50,808 nt of DNA from CAYGYG01 sp964354155 (GTDB lineage: Bacteria; Hydrothermota; Tepidihabitantia; SM23-42; CAYGYG01), in assembly GCA_964354155.1 (NCBI GenBank), contig CAYGYG010000020.1, forward strand, positions 1-50,808. The letters run 5' to 3'. Below the pieces are notes generated by a model, which had not been told where the DNA came from, did no database searches, and saw only the letters and a list, made by a program, of their open reading frames with translations. The stretch's first letter is position 1, and each line of letters begins with the position of its first letter. Positions 16,923-25,209 of the stretch are shown here, piece by piece. A program made the translations under genes and the position numbers.

Positions 16923-17231
16923 GATGTAAGATGTGTAGGCGTGTCGCCGAAATGTCTCTCTGTCATTGCGAACCCCGACGCTTAGCGCCGGGGTGTGGCA
17001 ATCTCATCATTTTCCACTAGTGCGGTGCGTCTAACAGATCTTTCCATTTGGGAATATTTCTCATAATCATGAATATTTAGTAAACTCCAGGTCGGTCATT
17101 GCGGAACAATCCCCCCTCACTTCCCCCTTTCGTAAAGGGGGATATAGGGGGATTTGAGATTGCTTTACGTCTGAGGCGGATTCGCAATGACGGTTGATTT
17201 CCAGGGTAGCACGCTTTGTGAACCTGACCCC
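16923..17231. repeat. Intergenic region with two dispersed repeats
   Basis: No gene lies between the converging secreted-protein and dnaE genes. At 16962-17004 a GTCATTGCGA ... GGCAATCTC element encloses a hairpin (CCCCG/CGGGG with inner CGC/GCG at 16973-16993). At 17108-17154 lies a copy of the CCCCCTTT/AAAGGGGG palindrome. GGCGGATTCGCAATGACGG at about 17169-17188 is another piece of the first element. A hairpin here may also end transcription from both sides. Confidence 0.65.
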
Positions 17232-20042
17232 TCAGGCGGATTCGAGGATGTGCTCTGATTCCAGGACGCGCTCCACGATGAAACTGCCGTCTTTGTAGAT
17301 CCCCGCAAGGTGCAGCATTGGGTTTAAGCAGTGCTTGTACCTTGCGTAGACATCCGGGAAGAGAACCGCCTCGATTACGCCGGTCTCGTCATCCAGGCTG
17401 ACGAACGCCATAAGCTTGTTGTTCTTGCTTTCGATTACCCGGCGGACGATGACATTACCCCAGAACGATACCGGCACGTTCTCTTTGATATCATTGATGA
17501 AGAAATTTCGGCCGGGTTTGAGTAGTTTCAGGGGATGAAAATTAGGGGACAGGCTCAGGGTCGCGTACTGATCCAGGAACGCTTGCCTGGTGTCGTATGA
17601 GCGGCTTGCCAGTTCGAGTTGGCGGATAAGACTGTCTTGTTCAACGAGCTTATGTTGAGCGGCATGTCGGCGGTTTTTCAGATAACTTAGCAGCAGAAGG
17701 AATTGCGCCGGCGGGGCGAGCCCGAATGAATCGAGGGCACCGGCTTTGATCAGGCTGATGCCTTCTTCAATGTCGGGGCCGGCGCGGTCAAAAAATTCAG
17801 CACCGGATCGGAAGGGGCGTTGGTCGATGATGTTACGGATTGTGCGGGCACTTAAGTTTTTGATTTCCGCCAGGCCGGTGATGATGTCGCCATCCGCCGG
17901 ATGAAAGGCGGCTTGACTTGAGTTTACGTCCGGGGGAATGATCTTGATTCCCCAGCGGCGCGCTTCTTCGACATAGGCCGCGGTTGCATAATAGCCGCCG
18001 TGATTGGAGAGGACCGAGGCGAAAAACTCGACGGGGGTATGTTTCTTGGCATAAGCGGATAAATATGCCAGGGTTCCGTAGTCGGCACTATGCGCCTTGT
18101 TGAACCCGAAACTGGCGAAATCCTGGATTTTGCCCCAGACGCGCTCGATATCAACATTACTGTGACCGCGCGCGTGTGCCCCTTCAAGGAATTTGTCGCG
18201 CAGGGCGTTTATTCTCTCCAGGCCGTGCGCCTTGGTCATGGCCCGGCGCAGTTCGTCGGCTTCGGCCAGGGTGAAGCCGGCGAAGATGCTGGCGATTTCA
18301 AGAATCTGTTCCTGGTAAACCGGCACGCCGCCCGTGTCCTGAAGGATGTGCCGCAATGAGGCGGGGAAGTAGTCGACCGGCTCACCCTTCATATAATGCT
18401 TGAGGTATTGTTCTTTCATGCCGCTGTTGGTTGCCCCGGGTCGGATTAGAGCAAGCGCTAAGGCGATGTCTTCAATCCGCTTCGGTTTCATTTTGACCAG
18501 AAGCGAACGCATCGGCGGGCTTTCGATCTGGAAACAACCCATGGTCTTGCCCTGGCCGATCAATTCAAAGACATCGGTTGCCTCATCAGGCACCTGGTGG
18601 ACGAGGTGGGCAATGGTCGGCAGGCCGCGCACACCGAGAATGTCGAATTTGACCAGGCCGATATAATCGATGCCGTCTTTGTCATAGTGGGTGATGATGC
18701 CGCTCTCCGACGGGTAGAGCGGTGCATATTCGTCGATTCCTGACGGGGCGACGACGACCCCGCCGATATGGACCGATACGTGATTGGGCAAGGAGGTCAG
18801 GCGAACGGCATAGTCTTTTATCTTCTCAAGAAGCTTTTCCCGGTTGTTGAGTTTGATGTTTTTAAGTTCGCGGGGCGATATCCCGAAGGCAAGGGCGGTC
18901 GAGCGAAAGGCCGAGCGGAGTCGAAAATGGTTGATGGTTGCAATCTGGGCGGTCTTGTCTTTACCGTATTTGCCGCAGAGAAAGTCCAGAACCTCATCCC
19001 GGCGATGAAACTCGACGTCGATATCGATGTCCGGCGGCTCGGCCCGCGCATAATTGAGAAAACGCTCAAAGGGCAAATTGAACCGGAGCGGATTGATGAT
19101 CGACAGGCCGAGCAGATGCAGCGTTAAGGAGGATATCCCCGAGCCCCGGACATTTATGGTAATGTCTTTTTCCCGGGCAAATTGGCCGATCCGATAAGCA
19201 GTAATGAATAGCCCGGAAAAGCTTGTTTTTTCAATTACTTTTAATTCATAGCTCAATCTTTGCTTCATTTGCGGGTCAATTCGGCTCCAGGTTGGCTGGA
19301 GAAGCTCAAGCAGGAGGTGGTGATCATTCTCAGGGAAGTGATACCGGGTCTTCTTGAGGGTGAAATTACACCGTTGGCCAATCGCGCAGCTATTCTCGAG
19401 CGCCTCCGGGATGTGATTGAAAAGTGCCAACATTTCAGAAGATTTCAAGAGATAATTGAATCCGGGATGGCTGTTTTGAACAAAAGAAGCCTTGCGGATG
19501 GCATTGACAACCGAGTGGAACTGGTGGTCTGACTTCTTTAAATACAGAACCTCGTTGGTTGCTACCGGTGAGAAATGCGATATCGGGTGTCGGTTGGTTG
19601 GATTGACGTTGATGAAGAGATTTGTCATTGGAACGCCATTACTTCTTAAGAAACGCAGATTATTATCGTCGACGGATATGAATATCAGACCCTGGCTATG
19701 GTCGGCGATGAATTGAAGCGTGGCCTGTTCAAGGCAGTTGCGGGTTATGATCTTAGAAAGGTTCTTGTAGCCGGCGTCATTTTCAACGAGGATTATCGTT
19801 TCTCTACGAGACCCCTTAGAGGAGTCCCGTAGGGATACATTCGTAGAATCGATTTCCGCTCCAAGAATGGGCTTGATGCCGATCTGTTCGGCTAAGATGA
19901 AGAACTCGGGCGCGCCGAAGAGGAGCGGGTCGGTCAGGGCTACGGCTGGGAAACCGAGGATTTTGGCGCGTTCGAGATACTCTTTGATGCTGAAGGCGCC
20001 GGTTGTATAACTACTGTGAGAGTGAAGGGGTATGTAAGACAT
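17232..20042 (-). CDS. dnaE2: DnaE-type DNA polymerase III alpha subunit, probably error-prone
   Basis: A C-family polymerase of about 936 residues, shorter than a replicative DnaE (about 1100-1200). It contains an N-terminal PHP domain, palm/fingers, a helix-hairpin-helix region and a C-terminal OB fold (PVSFWGNVIVRRV ... AFVSLDDETG). Catalytic aspartates are present: PDIDID (Asp338, Asp340) and VKFDILG (Asp467). The PHP domain keeps LHSHSSY but reads ALTDP where active proteins have ALTDH, so its metal site is probably broken. The gene lies behind lexA and dinB, the arrangement of SOS mutagenesis cassettes, which supports a translesion role. Met at 20042 (SYIPLHSHS) is chosen by alignment to the family start; it overlaps the dinB end by 32 bp. 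In-frame Mets at 20051 and 20060 are alternatives. Confidence 0.88.
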   Translation of the reverse strand: MSYIPLHSHSSYTTGAFSIKEYLERAKILGFPAVALTDPLLFGAPEFFILAEQIGIKPILGAEIDSTNVSLRDSSKGSRRETIILVENDAGYKNLSKIITRNCLEQATLQFIADHSQGLIFISVDDNNLRFLRSNGVPMTNLFINVNPTNRHPISHFSPVATNEVLYLKKSDHQFHSVVNAIRKASFVQNSHPGFNYLLKSSEMLALFNHIPEALENSCAIGQRCNFTLKKTRYHFPENDHHLLLELLQPTWSRIDPQMKQRLSYELKVIEKTSFSGLFITAYRIGQFAREKDITINVRGSGISSLTLHLLGLSIINPLRFNLPFERFLNYARAEPPDIDIDVEFHRRDEVLDFLCGKYGKDKTAQIATINHFRLRSAFRSTALAFGISPRELKNIKLNNREKLLEKIKDYAVRLTSLPNHVSVHIGGVVVAPSGIDEYAPLYPSESGIITHYDKDGIDYIGLVKFDILGVRGLPTIAHLVHQVPDEATDVFELIGQGKTMGCFQIESPPMRSLLVKMKPKRIEDIALALALIRPGATNSGMKEQYLKHYMKGEPVDYFPASLRHILQDTGGVPVYQEQILEIASIFAGFTLAEADELRRAMTKAHGLERINALRDKFLEGAHARGHSNVDIERVWGKIQDFASFGFNKAHSADYGTLAYLSAYAKKHTPVEFFASVLSNHGGYYATAAYVEEARRWGIKIIPPDVNSSQAAFHPADGDIITGLAEIKNLSARTIRNIIDQRPFRSGAEFFDRAGPDIEEGISLIKAGALDSFGLAPPAQFLLLLSYLKNRRHAAQHKLVEQDSLIRQLELASRSYDTRQAFLDQYATLSLSPNFHPLKLLKPGRNFFINDIKENVPVSFWGNVIVRRVIESKNNKLMAFVSLDDETGVIEAVLFPDVYARYKHCLNPMLHLAGIYKDGSFIVERVLESEHILESA

Positions 20043-21309
20043 AGCCGTCATGGTCTTCATGGTAGTGATCGCGCAGGCAGAAGGTCCGGGCGGTAAAGAG
20101 CGAGCCGTAGCCGAATCGACCGCGCGCCTGGTCGAGGGCGCAATTGAGCTCGATGAGTTTTTCGGCGCGCCGGTCAAAGAGCGAAGACTGAGCCGTTCCT
20201 CCGGTTAGATTGGATAAGCTTACCCCGACCAGCCGGATTCTCTTGCGGTCGGTGAGCAGAGAGCGGAATAGTTTCAATGCCACTGGATAGATGGTTTGTT
20301 GAATATGGGTCGCCGGGATTTTGGTCTGCGTGGAAACAGTTTTGAAATCGCTAAAACGGACCTTGATTTCCACTTTTTGAGCCTGCCGGTGGATCTGGCG
20401 CAGGCTGAAGCAGGCTCTTTCAAGAAGATAGTAGATGGTTGCTTTGATAAAATCCAGATCGAGCGTATCTTCTTCAAAGGTCGTCTCCCGGCTCACCGAT
20501 TTGACTCGTCCGGTCAGAAATCGCGGTTGGTCGGATAGCTTATCGTTTTTCTCTAGATTTGTGTCAGGAGCAAATCCACAGGTCGTCTGGCCGGGCGAAG
20601 AATCAGAGCAGATGATGGATTCTTCCAAGGGGGTAGAGATAGTAAGCCGGATCCAGCGAGACTGGATACCCAGTGCCAGGCTGAGAACCCAGCTTGGAGT
20701 TTTTAAAAAATCTTCGACCGTTTTGATATTGAGATTCTTGAGGACCTCGAAATTCTTGGGTCCGATACCGGGCAGGACATTAACCGGCAGGGGTTTGAGA
20801 AACGGCAGTTCATTTTCTTTAAGAATGCAGGCAAGCCCGTCGGGTTTGGCCTGGTCCGCGGCAATCTTGGCAATCGTGCGGGTGCGCGCAATGCCGACCG
20901 TCGTCGGCAGGTCAAGCTGTTCTTTAATCTTCGATTTGATCCGGCAACCCAGTTCGACCGGCTCGCCGAAAAGACGTTTTGTACCCCGGATGTCCAGGAA
21001 GGCCTCGTCGAGCGAAGTCATTTCAACCGCCGGGCTGTAGTGATTTAAGATTTCATGAAACTGTCCTGAGTAATGTTGATAGTTGCGGAAATTGCCGCCT
21101 AAGAAGACGGCATGGGGACAGAGGCGGTAGGCATGGGAGAGAGGCATGCCGGCTTTGATGCCGTAGCGCCGCGCTTCATAGGATGCCGAAGCCACGACAC
21201 CGCGCTGGGACGGCACGCCGCCGACAATCACCGCCTTGCCCTTGAGGCGGGGATTTAGGGCCTGCTCAACCGAGACGAAGAAAGCATCAATGTCGATACA
21301 GAGAATCAT
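20011..21309 (-). CDS. dinB: Y-family DNA polymerase (DinB/Pol IV type)
   Basis: A 432-residue translesion polymerase. Active-site acidic residues are intact: Asp6 and Asp8 in LCIDIDAFF, and Asp101-Glu102 in SLDEAFLDI. That separates it from ImuB, the inactive Y-family partner seen in many lexA-imuA-imuB-dnaE2 cassettes. Helix-hairpin-helix motifs (LPGIGPKNFEVLKNLNI) and a little-finger domain follow. AQSSLFD near residue 378 fits the QxxLF beta-clamp-binding motif, but it is followed by an unusual tail of about 50 residues. CTGGAG precedes the ATG. It lies between lexA (147 bp upstream) and dnaE (overlapping), all on the minus strand; no separate promoter is seen in the gap, so read-through from the lexA promoter is likely. 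Confidence 0.92.
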   Translation of the reverse strand: MILCIDIDAFFVSVEQALNPRLKGKAVIVGGVPSQRGVVASASYEARRYGIKAGMPLSHAYRLCPHAVFLGGNFRNYQHYSGQFHEILNHYSPAVEMTSLDEAFLDIRGTKRLFGEPVELGCRIKSKIKEQLDLPTTVGIARTRTIAKIAADQAKPDGLACILKENELPFLKPLPVNVLPGIGPKNFEVLKNLNIKTVEDFLKTPSWVLSLALGIQSRWIRLTISTPLEESIICSDSSPGQTTCGFAPDTNLEKNDKLSDQPRFLTGRVKSVSRETTFEEDTLDLDFIKATIYYLLERACFSLRQIHRQAQKVEIKVRFSDFKTVSTQTKIPATHIQQTIYPVALKLFRSLLTDRKRIRLVGVSLSNLTGGTAQSSLFDRRAEKLIELNCALDQARGRFGYGSLFTARTFCLRDHYHEDHDGYVLHTPSLSQ

Positions 21310-21456
21310 GGATCTCCAGGTTATCGGGTTACCAGGATATCAGGAAGTGAAGATCAGAATATCCGGAGATCAGGTAAAAAAATTTCCTGATGACCTGATG
21401 TTCTGATAACCTTCATACTGATACCCTGATAATCTGATGTCCTTGATTCGTAGACA
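21310..21456. repeat. GATCAG/TATCAG-word tract between dinB and lexA
   Basis: This 147-bp spacer is made largely of the words ATATCAGGA, GATCAG, CCTGATGACCTGATG, CTGATAACC and CTGATACCCTGATAATCTGATG, resembling the tract at 4950-5140. I see no promoter or operator in it. Confidence 0.55.
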
Positions 21457-22014
21457 TCACCATCTCCTTATCACCCCGACGACTTTGCCGACGATTTCGA
21501 AGTCGGCGGTTTCGATTACCGGGTAGTTATCGTTTTCCGGTTTGAGAACAACACGATTTTTTACCCGGGCCAGGCGCTTGACCGTTGTTTCGCCCTGACT
21601 TATGGCCACGACGATTTCGCCGACCTGGGCGTTCGGCTGAGGCTTTACCACTACCATATCGCCGTCCTGAATATGGGCGCCGATCATACTGTCGCCCCGG
21701 ACCCTCAAAAGAAAACAGCCTTTCCAGATTGATGGGGTGAAGGCGCCTTCAACATCTTCGAAAGCAAGGTTGGGGAGGCCGGCGGCAACCCGGCCCACGA
21801 TCGGCAGGCCTTTAGGTTCGATGGATATGGCGCGGGCCGATCGGCGGCGGCGCCGGATGCGGCCTTCAGTTTCCAGTTGGTCTAAGTGGACCTTGACTGC
21901 CTTGGTGCTTTTAAAACCGAGGGCTTTTACGATTTCCCGAATGGTCGGGGGATAGCCCCGTTCTTCAATAAAAGAGTGTATTATCTCGACGATCTTTTCC
22001 TTAGTCTTTTTCAT
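21457..22014 (-). CDS. lexA: LexA repressor
   Basis: SOS repressor of 185 residues, slightly short but complete. The N-terminal winged helix (GYPPTIREIVKALGFKSTKAV) is followed by a basic linker (RIRRRRRSARA) and the S24 autopeptidase domain. The cleavage site is Ala78-Gly79 (RVAAGLP), the catalytic serine is Ser109 (RGDSMIG) and the lysine is Lys146 (TTVKRLA). DNA damage would activate RecA-assisted self-cleavage. AAGGAG lies 6 bp before the ATG. The promoter and a stacked palindrome are upstream, consistent with self-repression. It is the first gene of the lexA-dinB-dnaE set. recA is not in the window. Confidence 0.95.
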   Translation of the reverse strand: MKKTKEKIVEIIHSFIEERGYPPTIREIVKALGFKSTKAVKVHLDQLETEGRIRRRRRSARAISIEPKGLPIVGRVAAGLPNLAFEDVEGAFTPSIWKGCFLLRVRGDSMIGAHIQDGDMVVVKPQPNAQVGEIVVAISQGETTVKRLARVKNRVVLKPENDNYPVIETADFEIVGKVVGVIRRW

Positions 22015-22121
22015 AACTTACTCCTTAAGTTAACGATTACAGTTGTTCATCACCGTAATCCGCTGCCTTTTGCGTCCCGAGCGCAGCGAGGGATCTCAAT
22101 TCCTCTATCACCGTAATCGAC

Positions 22122-22151
22122 GTTTACACCCTGTGTAAACGAATGTTTACA
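22122..22151 (-). promoter_or_regulatory. Candidate LexA operator (GTTTACAC-N3-GTGTAAAC)
   Basis: A perfect 8-bp inverted repeat with a 3-bp centre occupies 22122-22140. A third half-site, GTTTACA (22145-22151), makes a second, overlapping palindrome TGTAAAC-N4-GTTTACA at 22134-22151. The block starts at the -10 box and continues into the start of the lexA transcript, the right place for a repressor site. The sequence differs from the E. coli (CTG-N10-CAG) and Bacillus (CGAAC-N4-GTTCG) boxes. LexA binding is inferred from position. Confidence 0.65.
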
Positions 22152-22178
22152 TTATAACTAAAACCGGAAAGTTGTCAA
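22151..22178 (-). promoter_or_regulatory. lexA promoter
   Basis: On the minus strand, TTGACA (22178-22173), a 16-bp spacer and TATAAT (22156-22151). The leader to ATG 22014 is about 130 bases and contains the operator plus a degenerate GTCCCGAGCGCAGCGAGGGA repeat piece. Confidence 0.75.
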
Positions 22179-22190
22179 TAGGGAAAATCG

Positions 22191-22265
22191 ATGAAAACAG
22201 ATGAGGTGGATCAGGGTATCGGCAGATCAGTGGGCAGAGTATCAGAAGATCAGATTATCAGATGT
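22191..22265. repeat. GATCAG/TATCAG-word tract
   Basis: The words GGATCAGGGTATC, GCAGATCAGTGGG, AGTATCAGAAGATCAG and ATTATCAGATG follow one another between the lexA promoter and the terminator of the next minus-strand gene. It is the same type of tract as at 4950 and 21310. Confidence 0.5.
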
Positions 22266-22341
22266 CCATGTGAAGCTGGACGGGTCTGCAGAAGGACATA
22301 CCCGAGGGAGCAACGGCACGTACGCGGGGTGCCGCTGGCTC

Positions 22342-22374
22342 AAAAAAAGAGCCGAGGCAGAAGCCTCGGCTCTT
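22342..22374 (-). terminator. Rho-independent terminator of the secreted propeller-like gene
   Basis: On the minus strand, a perfect 10-bp stem GAGCCGAGGC/GCCTCGGCTC with a 4-base loop (22349-22372) is followed directly by a run of seven T. The stem can extend by two A-T pairs. It lies 18 bp after the stop codon at 22392. Confidence 0.92.
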
Positions 22375-22391
22375 GAGATTGATAACCGCAG

Positions 22392-23471
22392 TTAGTGAAC
22401 GACGACGATCTTGCCGGATGCGATACCGTTGTCGGTATTGATGGTGTAGAAGTAAACACCGGCTTGGGCAGTCTTGCCGTTGGTCAGCCGACCGTCCCAG
22501 GTAGCAATCCCATCGCTCACCTTGAGCGTACGCACCAAAGAGCCCGTGGCATCGAGGACTCTGACTTCGCCTCGAACCGTATTAGGCAGAGAGAACGTCA
22601 GGGTCTTGCCCGAGCGCAACGGATTCGGCGCGACGGACGATTTGCCATTGTTGAGAGTAATCGTCTTGCCTTCTTTGATTCCCGTCCCAGGCGCGACTTC
22701 GATCAGAACTGCGTAGTCGATCGGAGTACCTTGCACCAGACAGACCACGGTTCGGAGCAAGGGATTCCAGAGGTCGGTCACTTCGCAGCCGCCCGCTACG
22801 TTTGCGCCGCCTACGGCCCAGTTCACTGTCGTGTAAGCACCGGTTCGGATGCTGAACTGTCTCAGGGTGCTCGGGTTCTGATGGTAGACCCAGAGGTACG
22901 GACCGCCCGCGGTCTTATTGTCGTAGGCAAGGCCGTAGATCGCATATGTGTTCGCCCACTGCCTGACCAACGCCCCGGTCGAGCGCCTATGTACATAGAT
23001 CGGGGACGCGAAGTCGGCGGTATAGAAGAAGTTGGAGTCGGGTGCATAGGCAAGGCCGCGGTTAACGGCTCCGCCGCCGGTGAGCGCGATGTCACCGTAG
23101 TCCTGGCCAGCGCGGCCGAACTGGGTGATATTGCGGTCATCACTTCCGAAGAAGGTGTCGTTTGAGCAAGCCAGATCTCTCCAACCCCAACCCGCGGCTC
23201 TGATCTGCGGGAAGGTGCGAACATAGACACCATTGTGGTTATGCACGTAGACGTTGATCGGAGAATTGCCGTGCGATACGAAGAATGAGTCGCGCGAGAA
23301 GGTTACGCCGACTGCGTAGACCGATTCCGGCCTGCAGCCGAATCCACCTACCGAGTCGCCTGGAGCAAAGAAGCTCGTGGGCATCGGCAGGTCGGTCATT
23401 GGAATCGCGACATCGTTCTGGGTCGCCAAACCGACTGCGATTAGAGCACATATTAGACTAAGAAAGCGCAT
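22392..23471 (-). CDS. Secreted propeller-like protein with C-terminal sorting module
   Basis: A 359-residue exported protein. The signal peptide (FLSLICALIAVGLATQ) is followed by about 230 residues of repeated strand patterns (VYVHNHNGVYVRTF; DSNFFYTADFASPIYVHRRSTGALVRQW; LAYDNKTAGGPYLWVYHQNPSTLRQFS) typical of six-bladed beta-propellers. The last ~80 residues (SSVAPNPLRSGKTLTFSLP ... VRVLDATGSLVRTL ... GVYFYTI) are a FlgD-like/type IX-like Ig module, similar in kind to that of the 865-residue protein. A GAGGAG site precedes the ATG. It is a single-gene unit, with its own promoter at 23609-23636 and a strong terminator. Substrate or partner unknown. Confidence 0.82.
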   Translation of the reverse strand: MRFLSLICALIAVGLATQNDVAIPMTDLPMPTSFFAPGDSVGGFGCRPESVYAVGVTFSRDSFFVSHGNSPINVYVHNHNGVYVRTFPQIRAAGWGWRDLACSNDTFFGSDDRNITQFGRAGQDYGDIALTGGGAVNRGLAYAPDSNFFYTADFASPIYVHRRSTGALVRQWANTYAIYGLAYDNKTAGGPYLWVYHQNPSTLRQFSIRTGAYTTVNWAVGGANVAGGCEVTDLWNPLLRTVVCLVQGTPIDYAVLIEVAPGTGIKEGKTITLNNGKSSVAPNPLRSGKTLTFSLPNTVRGEVRVLDATGSLVRTLKVSDGIATWDGRLTNGKTAQAGVYFYTINTDNGIASGKIVVVH

Positions 23472-23608
23472 CTTTTCACTCCTCTTGATGTGAGGATACT
23501 AAACTTGTCGCCGGGCAGCCCTGAGGAGGATAATCGTTGAACAATACAAATCCAGGGCCTGACATGATCAGGCCGGGCTGCATGTAATTTCAGTCTGCTT
23601 ACTTAAGA

Positions 23609-23636
23609 AGTATATACAGATAATCTGAGTTGTCAA
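23609..23636 (-). promoter_or_regulatory. Promoter of the secreted propeller-like gene
   Basis: On the minus strand, TTGACA (23636-23631), a 16-bp spacer and TATACT (23614-23609). The leader to ATG 23471 would be about 130 bases. Confidence 0.65.
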
Positions 23637-23644
23637 GAGCGGAA

Positions 23645-23890
23645 AATCCCCCTATGTCCCCCTTTAGCAAAGGGGGAGAAGGCGTAGGGGCGGTTTCCCT
23701 TGGGCCGGGATTTTCAACACGAACCGCCCGAGTTGCGGGCAATTCCCCTCGGTCGGGATTTTCAACATGAATTGCCCCTACAGCTCTGGCATTGCGAGGC
23801 CCGTGGGGAGCATCGGAGTCCTCTTGACTTCGGCCTTTCCCTGATCCACTGCTCCCTGAGGTGCTTCCCGCTGATCTTCTGATGCTCTGA
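23645..23890. repeat. Composite intergenic repeat region
   Basis: No gene lies here. 23645-23692 is a CCCCCTTT/AAAGGGGG palindrome copy. 23685-23786 holds two tandem diverged units, each with GGGATTTTCAACA followed by GAACCGCCC or GAATTGCCC, enclosed by GTAGGGGC and GCCCCTAC. 23838-23890 is a CTGATC/CTTCTGATG word tract. Confidence 0.6.
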
Positions 23891-23951
23891 TCCGCGGCAT
23901 CCCTTCTCGCTACTTGCCACTCGCTACTGCCTACTTTTGCCAGCATTATAG

Positions 23952-23979
23952 TTGACCTTTGGCCGAAAGATGCTATAAT
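23952..23979 (+). promoter_or_regulatory. Promoter of the HdrD-like gene
   Basis: TTGACC (23952-23957), a 16-bp spacer and TATAAT (23974-23979). AGGAAAG follows at 23984-23990 and ATG at 24001. Confidence 0.7.
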
Positions 23980-24000
23980 ACCCAGGAAAGGCCGCACGCC

Positions 24001-25209
24001 ATGAAACAGAGCACGATCAACGCTGAAATCAAGGACATGATTTTCGAAAAAGGCGGCCAGGATGCGCTGGGCTGTTTTCAGTGCGGCAAGTGTTTTGGTC
24101 TTTGCCCCTGGAACGAGTTGCCCAAGGTCGAGTATTTCACGTATCGCCTGACCCAGGCGGTAAAACTCGGGGATATGATCAACAGCGAGGACAAGGACCA
24201 GATCGACGCTGAGGTCGCCGAGGTCTACAAGTGCGTCGGCTGTGAAGCCTGCAGTTCGAAATGCCCGCACGGCGTGAAGCTGGCCGATATCCTGCGCGCG
24301 GTGCGCCGGGTTCTGTCCGAGTACGGCGCATTGCCGGCCGAGATCAAAGCGGTCAATTCCAAGCTGGTCAATGTCGGCAACCCCCTGGGGGAGCCGCGCG
24401 AAAAGCGGGGCGGATGGGCCGTTGACTCCGGGGTACCGGTTTTCGACCGGGCGATGGACTATGTCTACGCGCCTTGTTGTATCCCGGCCTTTGACCGCCG
24501 GGCGCTCGGTGTCGCCCGGGCGACGGCGCGTCTGCTCAAGGCGGGCGGCATACGTTTCGGTATTATCGGCAACGGCGAATCATGCTGCGGTGAAAATATC
24601 CGGCGCGTCGGCGCCGAGCGAGTCTTTCAGAAGCTGGCGGCCGAGAATCTGGCCGCCTACAAGGACTTGTCCGGCCGGAAGATTGTCACGAGCTCGCCGC
24701 ACTGCCTGGTGTCGTTCCGCAAGGACTATCCGGAACTTGGACTCAAGCTCGAGCCGATCCATACGACCCAGTTGTTTGCCGAACTGCTCGCCCGGAATAA
24801 ACTTGTTCCGAAGGTGCCTTTGGCAAGGAGAGTCATCTACCACGACCCGTGCACGCTGGGCCGGCAAAGTTCGGTTTACGAGGAGCCGCGGGCGGTACTG
24901 CGCAGCATACCGGGTCTTGAGCTTATCGAGTTTACAAACCACAACCGGGAATACGGTCTGTGCTGCGGCGGCGGCAGCGGTGGTCTGTGGCTGGACCGGC
25001 CGACCGAGTTACGGATGGCCAACCTGCGCGTCCGGCAGGCAGTCGATGCCGGAGCCCAGGTACTGGCGGTTGCCTGTCCGTACTGCCTGCTGATGTTTGA
25101 GGACAGCGTCAAGACCACCAATTCCAGCATCGAAGTCAGGGATATCAGTGAATTGCTCGCCGAGGCCATCGGGCCGGGCCTTGCGGCCGATATTGATAAG
25201 GAGGCATAA
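24001..25209 (+). CDS. HdrD/GlpC-type iron-sulfur (CCG domain) protein
   Basis: A 402-residue soluble redox protein of the heterodisulfide-reductase D / GlpC family. Two ferredoxin-type [4Fe-4S] motifs are near the N-terminus: CFQCGKCFGLCP (about 25-36) and CVGCEACSSKCP (about 80-91). Two cysteine-rich CCG domains follow: APCCIPAFDRR ... ESCCGE, and DPCTLGR ... YGLCCGGG ... CPYC. CCG domains bind the non-cubane [4Fe-4S] pair in HdrB or serve electron transfer in lactate, glycolate and glycerol-3-phosphate oxidoreductases. No flavin or membrane subunit is adjacent, so its donor and acceptor are unknown. ATG 24001 has AGGAAAG upstream; the longer frame from TTG 23959 overlaps the promoter. Its stop overlaps the next gene's ATG. 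Confidence 0.88.
   Translation: MKQSTINAEIKDMIFEKGGQDALGCFQCGKCFGLCPWNELPKVEYFTYRLTQAVKLGDMINSEDKDQIDAEVAEVYKCVGCEACSSKCPHGVKLADILRAVRRVLSEYGALPAEIKAVNSKLVNVGNPLGEPREKRGGWAVDSGVPVFDRAMDYVYAPCCIPAFDRRALGVARATARLLKAGGIRFGIIGNGESCCGENIRRVGAERVFQKLAAENLAAYKDLSGRKIVTSSPHCLVSFRKDYPELGLKLEPIHTTQLFAELLARNKLVPKVPLARRVIYHDPCTLGRQSSVYEEPRAVLRSIPGLELIEFTNHNREYGLCCGGGSGGLWLDRPTELRMANLRVRQAVDAGAQVLAVACPYCLLMFEDSVKTTNSSIEVRDISELLAEAIGPGLAADIDKEA

Noticed and set aside
20011..21309. ImuB (inactive Y-family mutasome subunit)
   Set aside because: The catalytic Asp and Glu residues are all present, so it is a polymerase of the DinB type.
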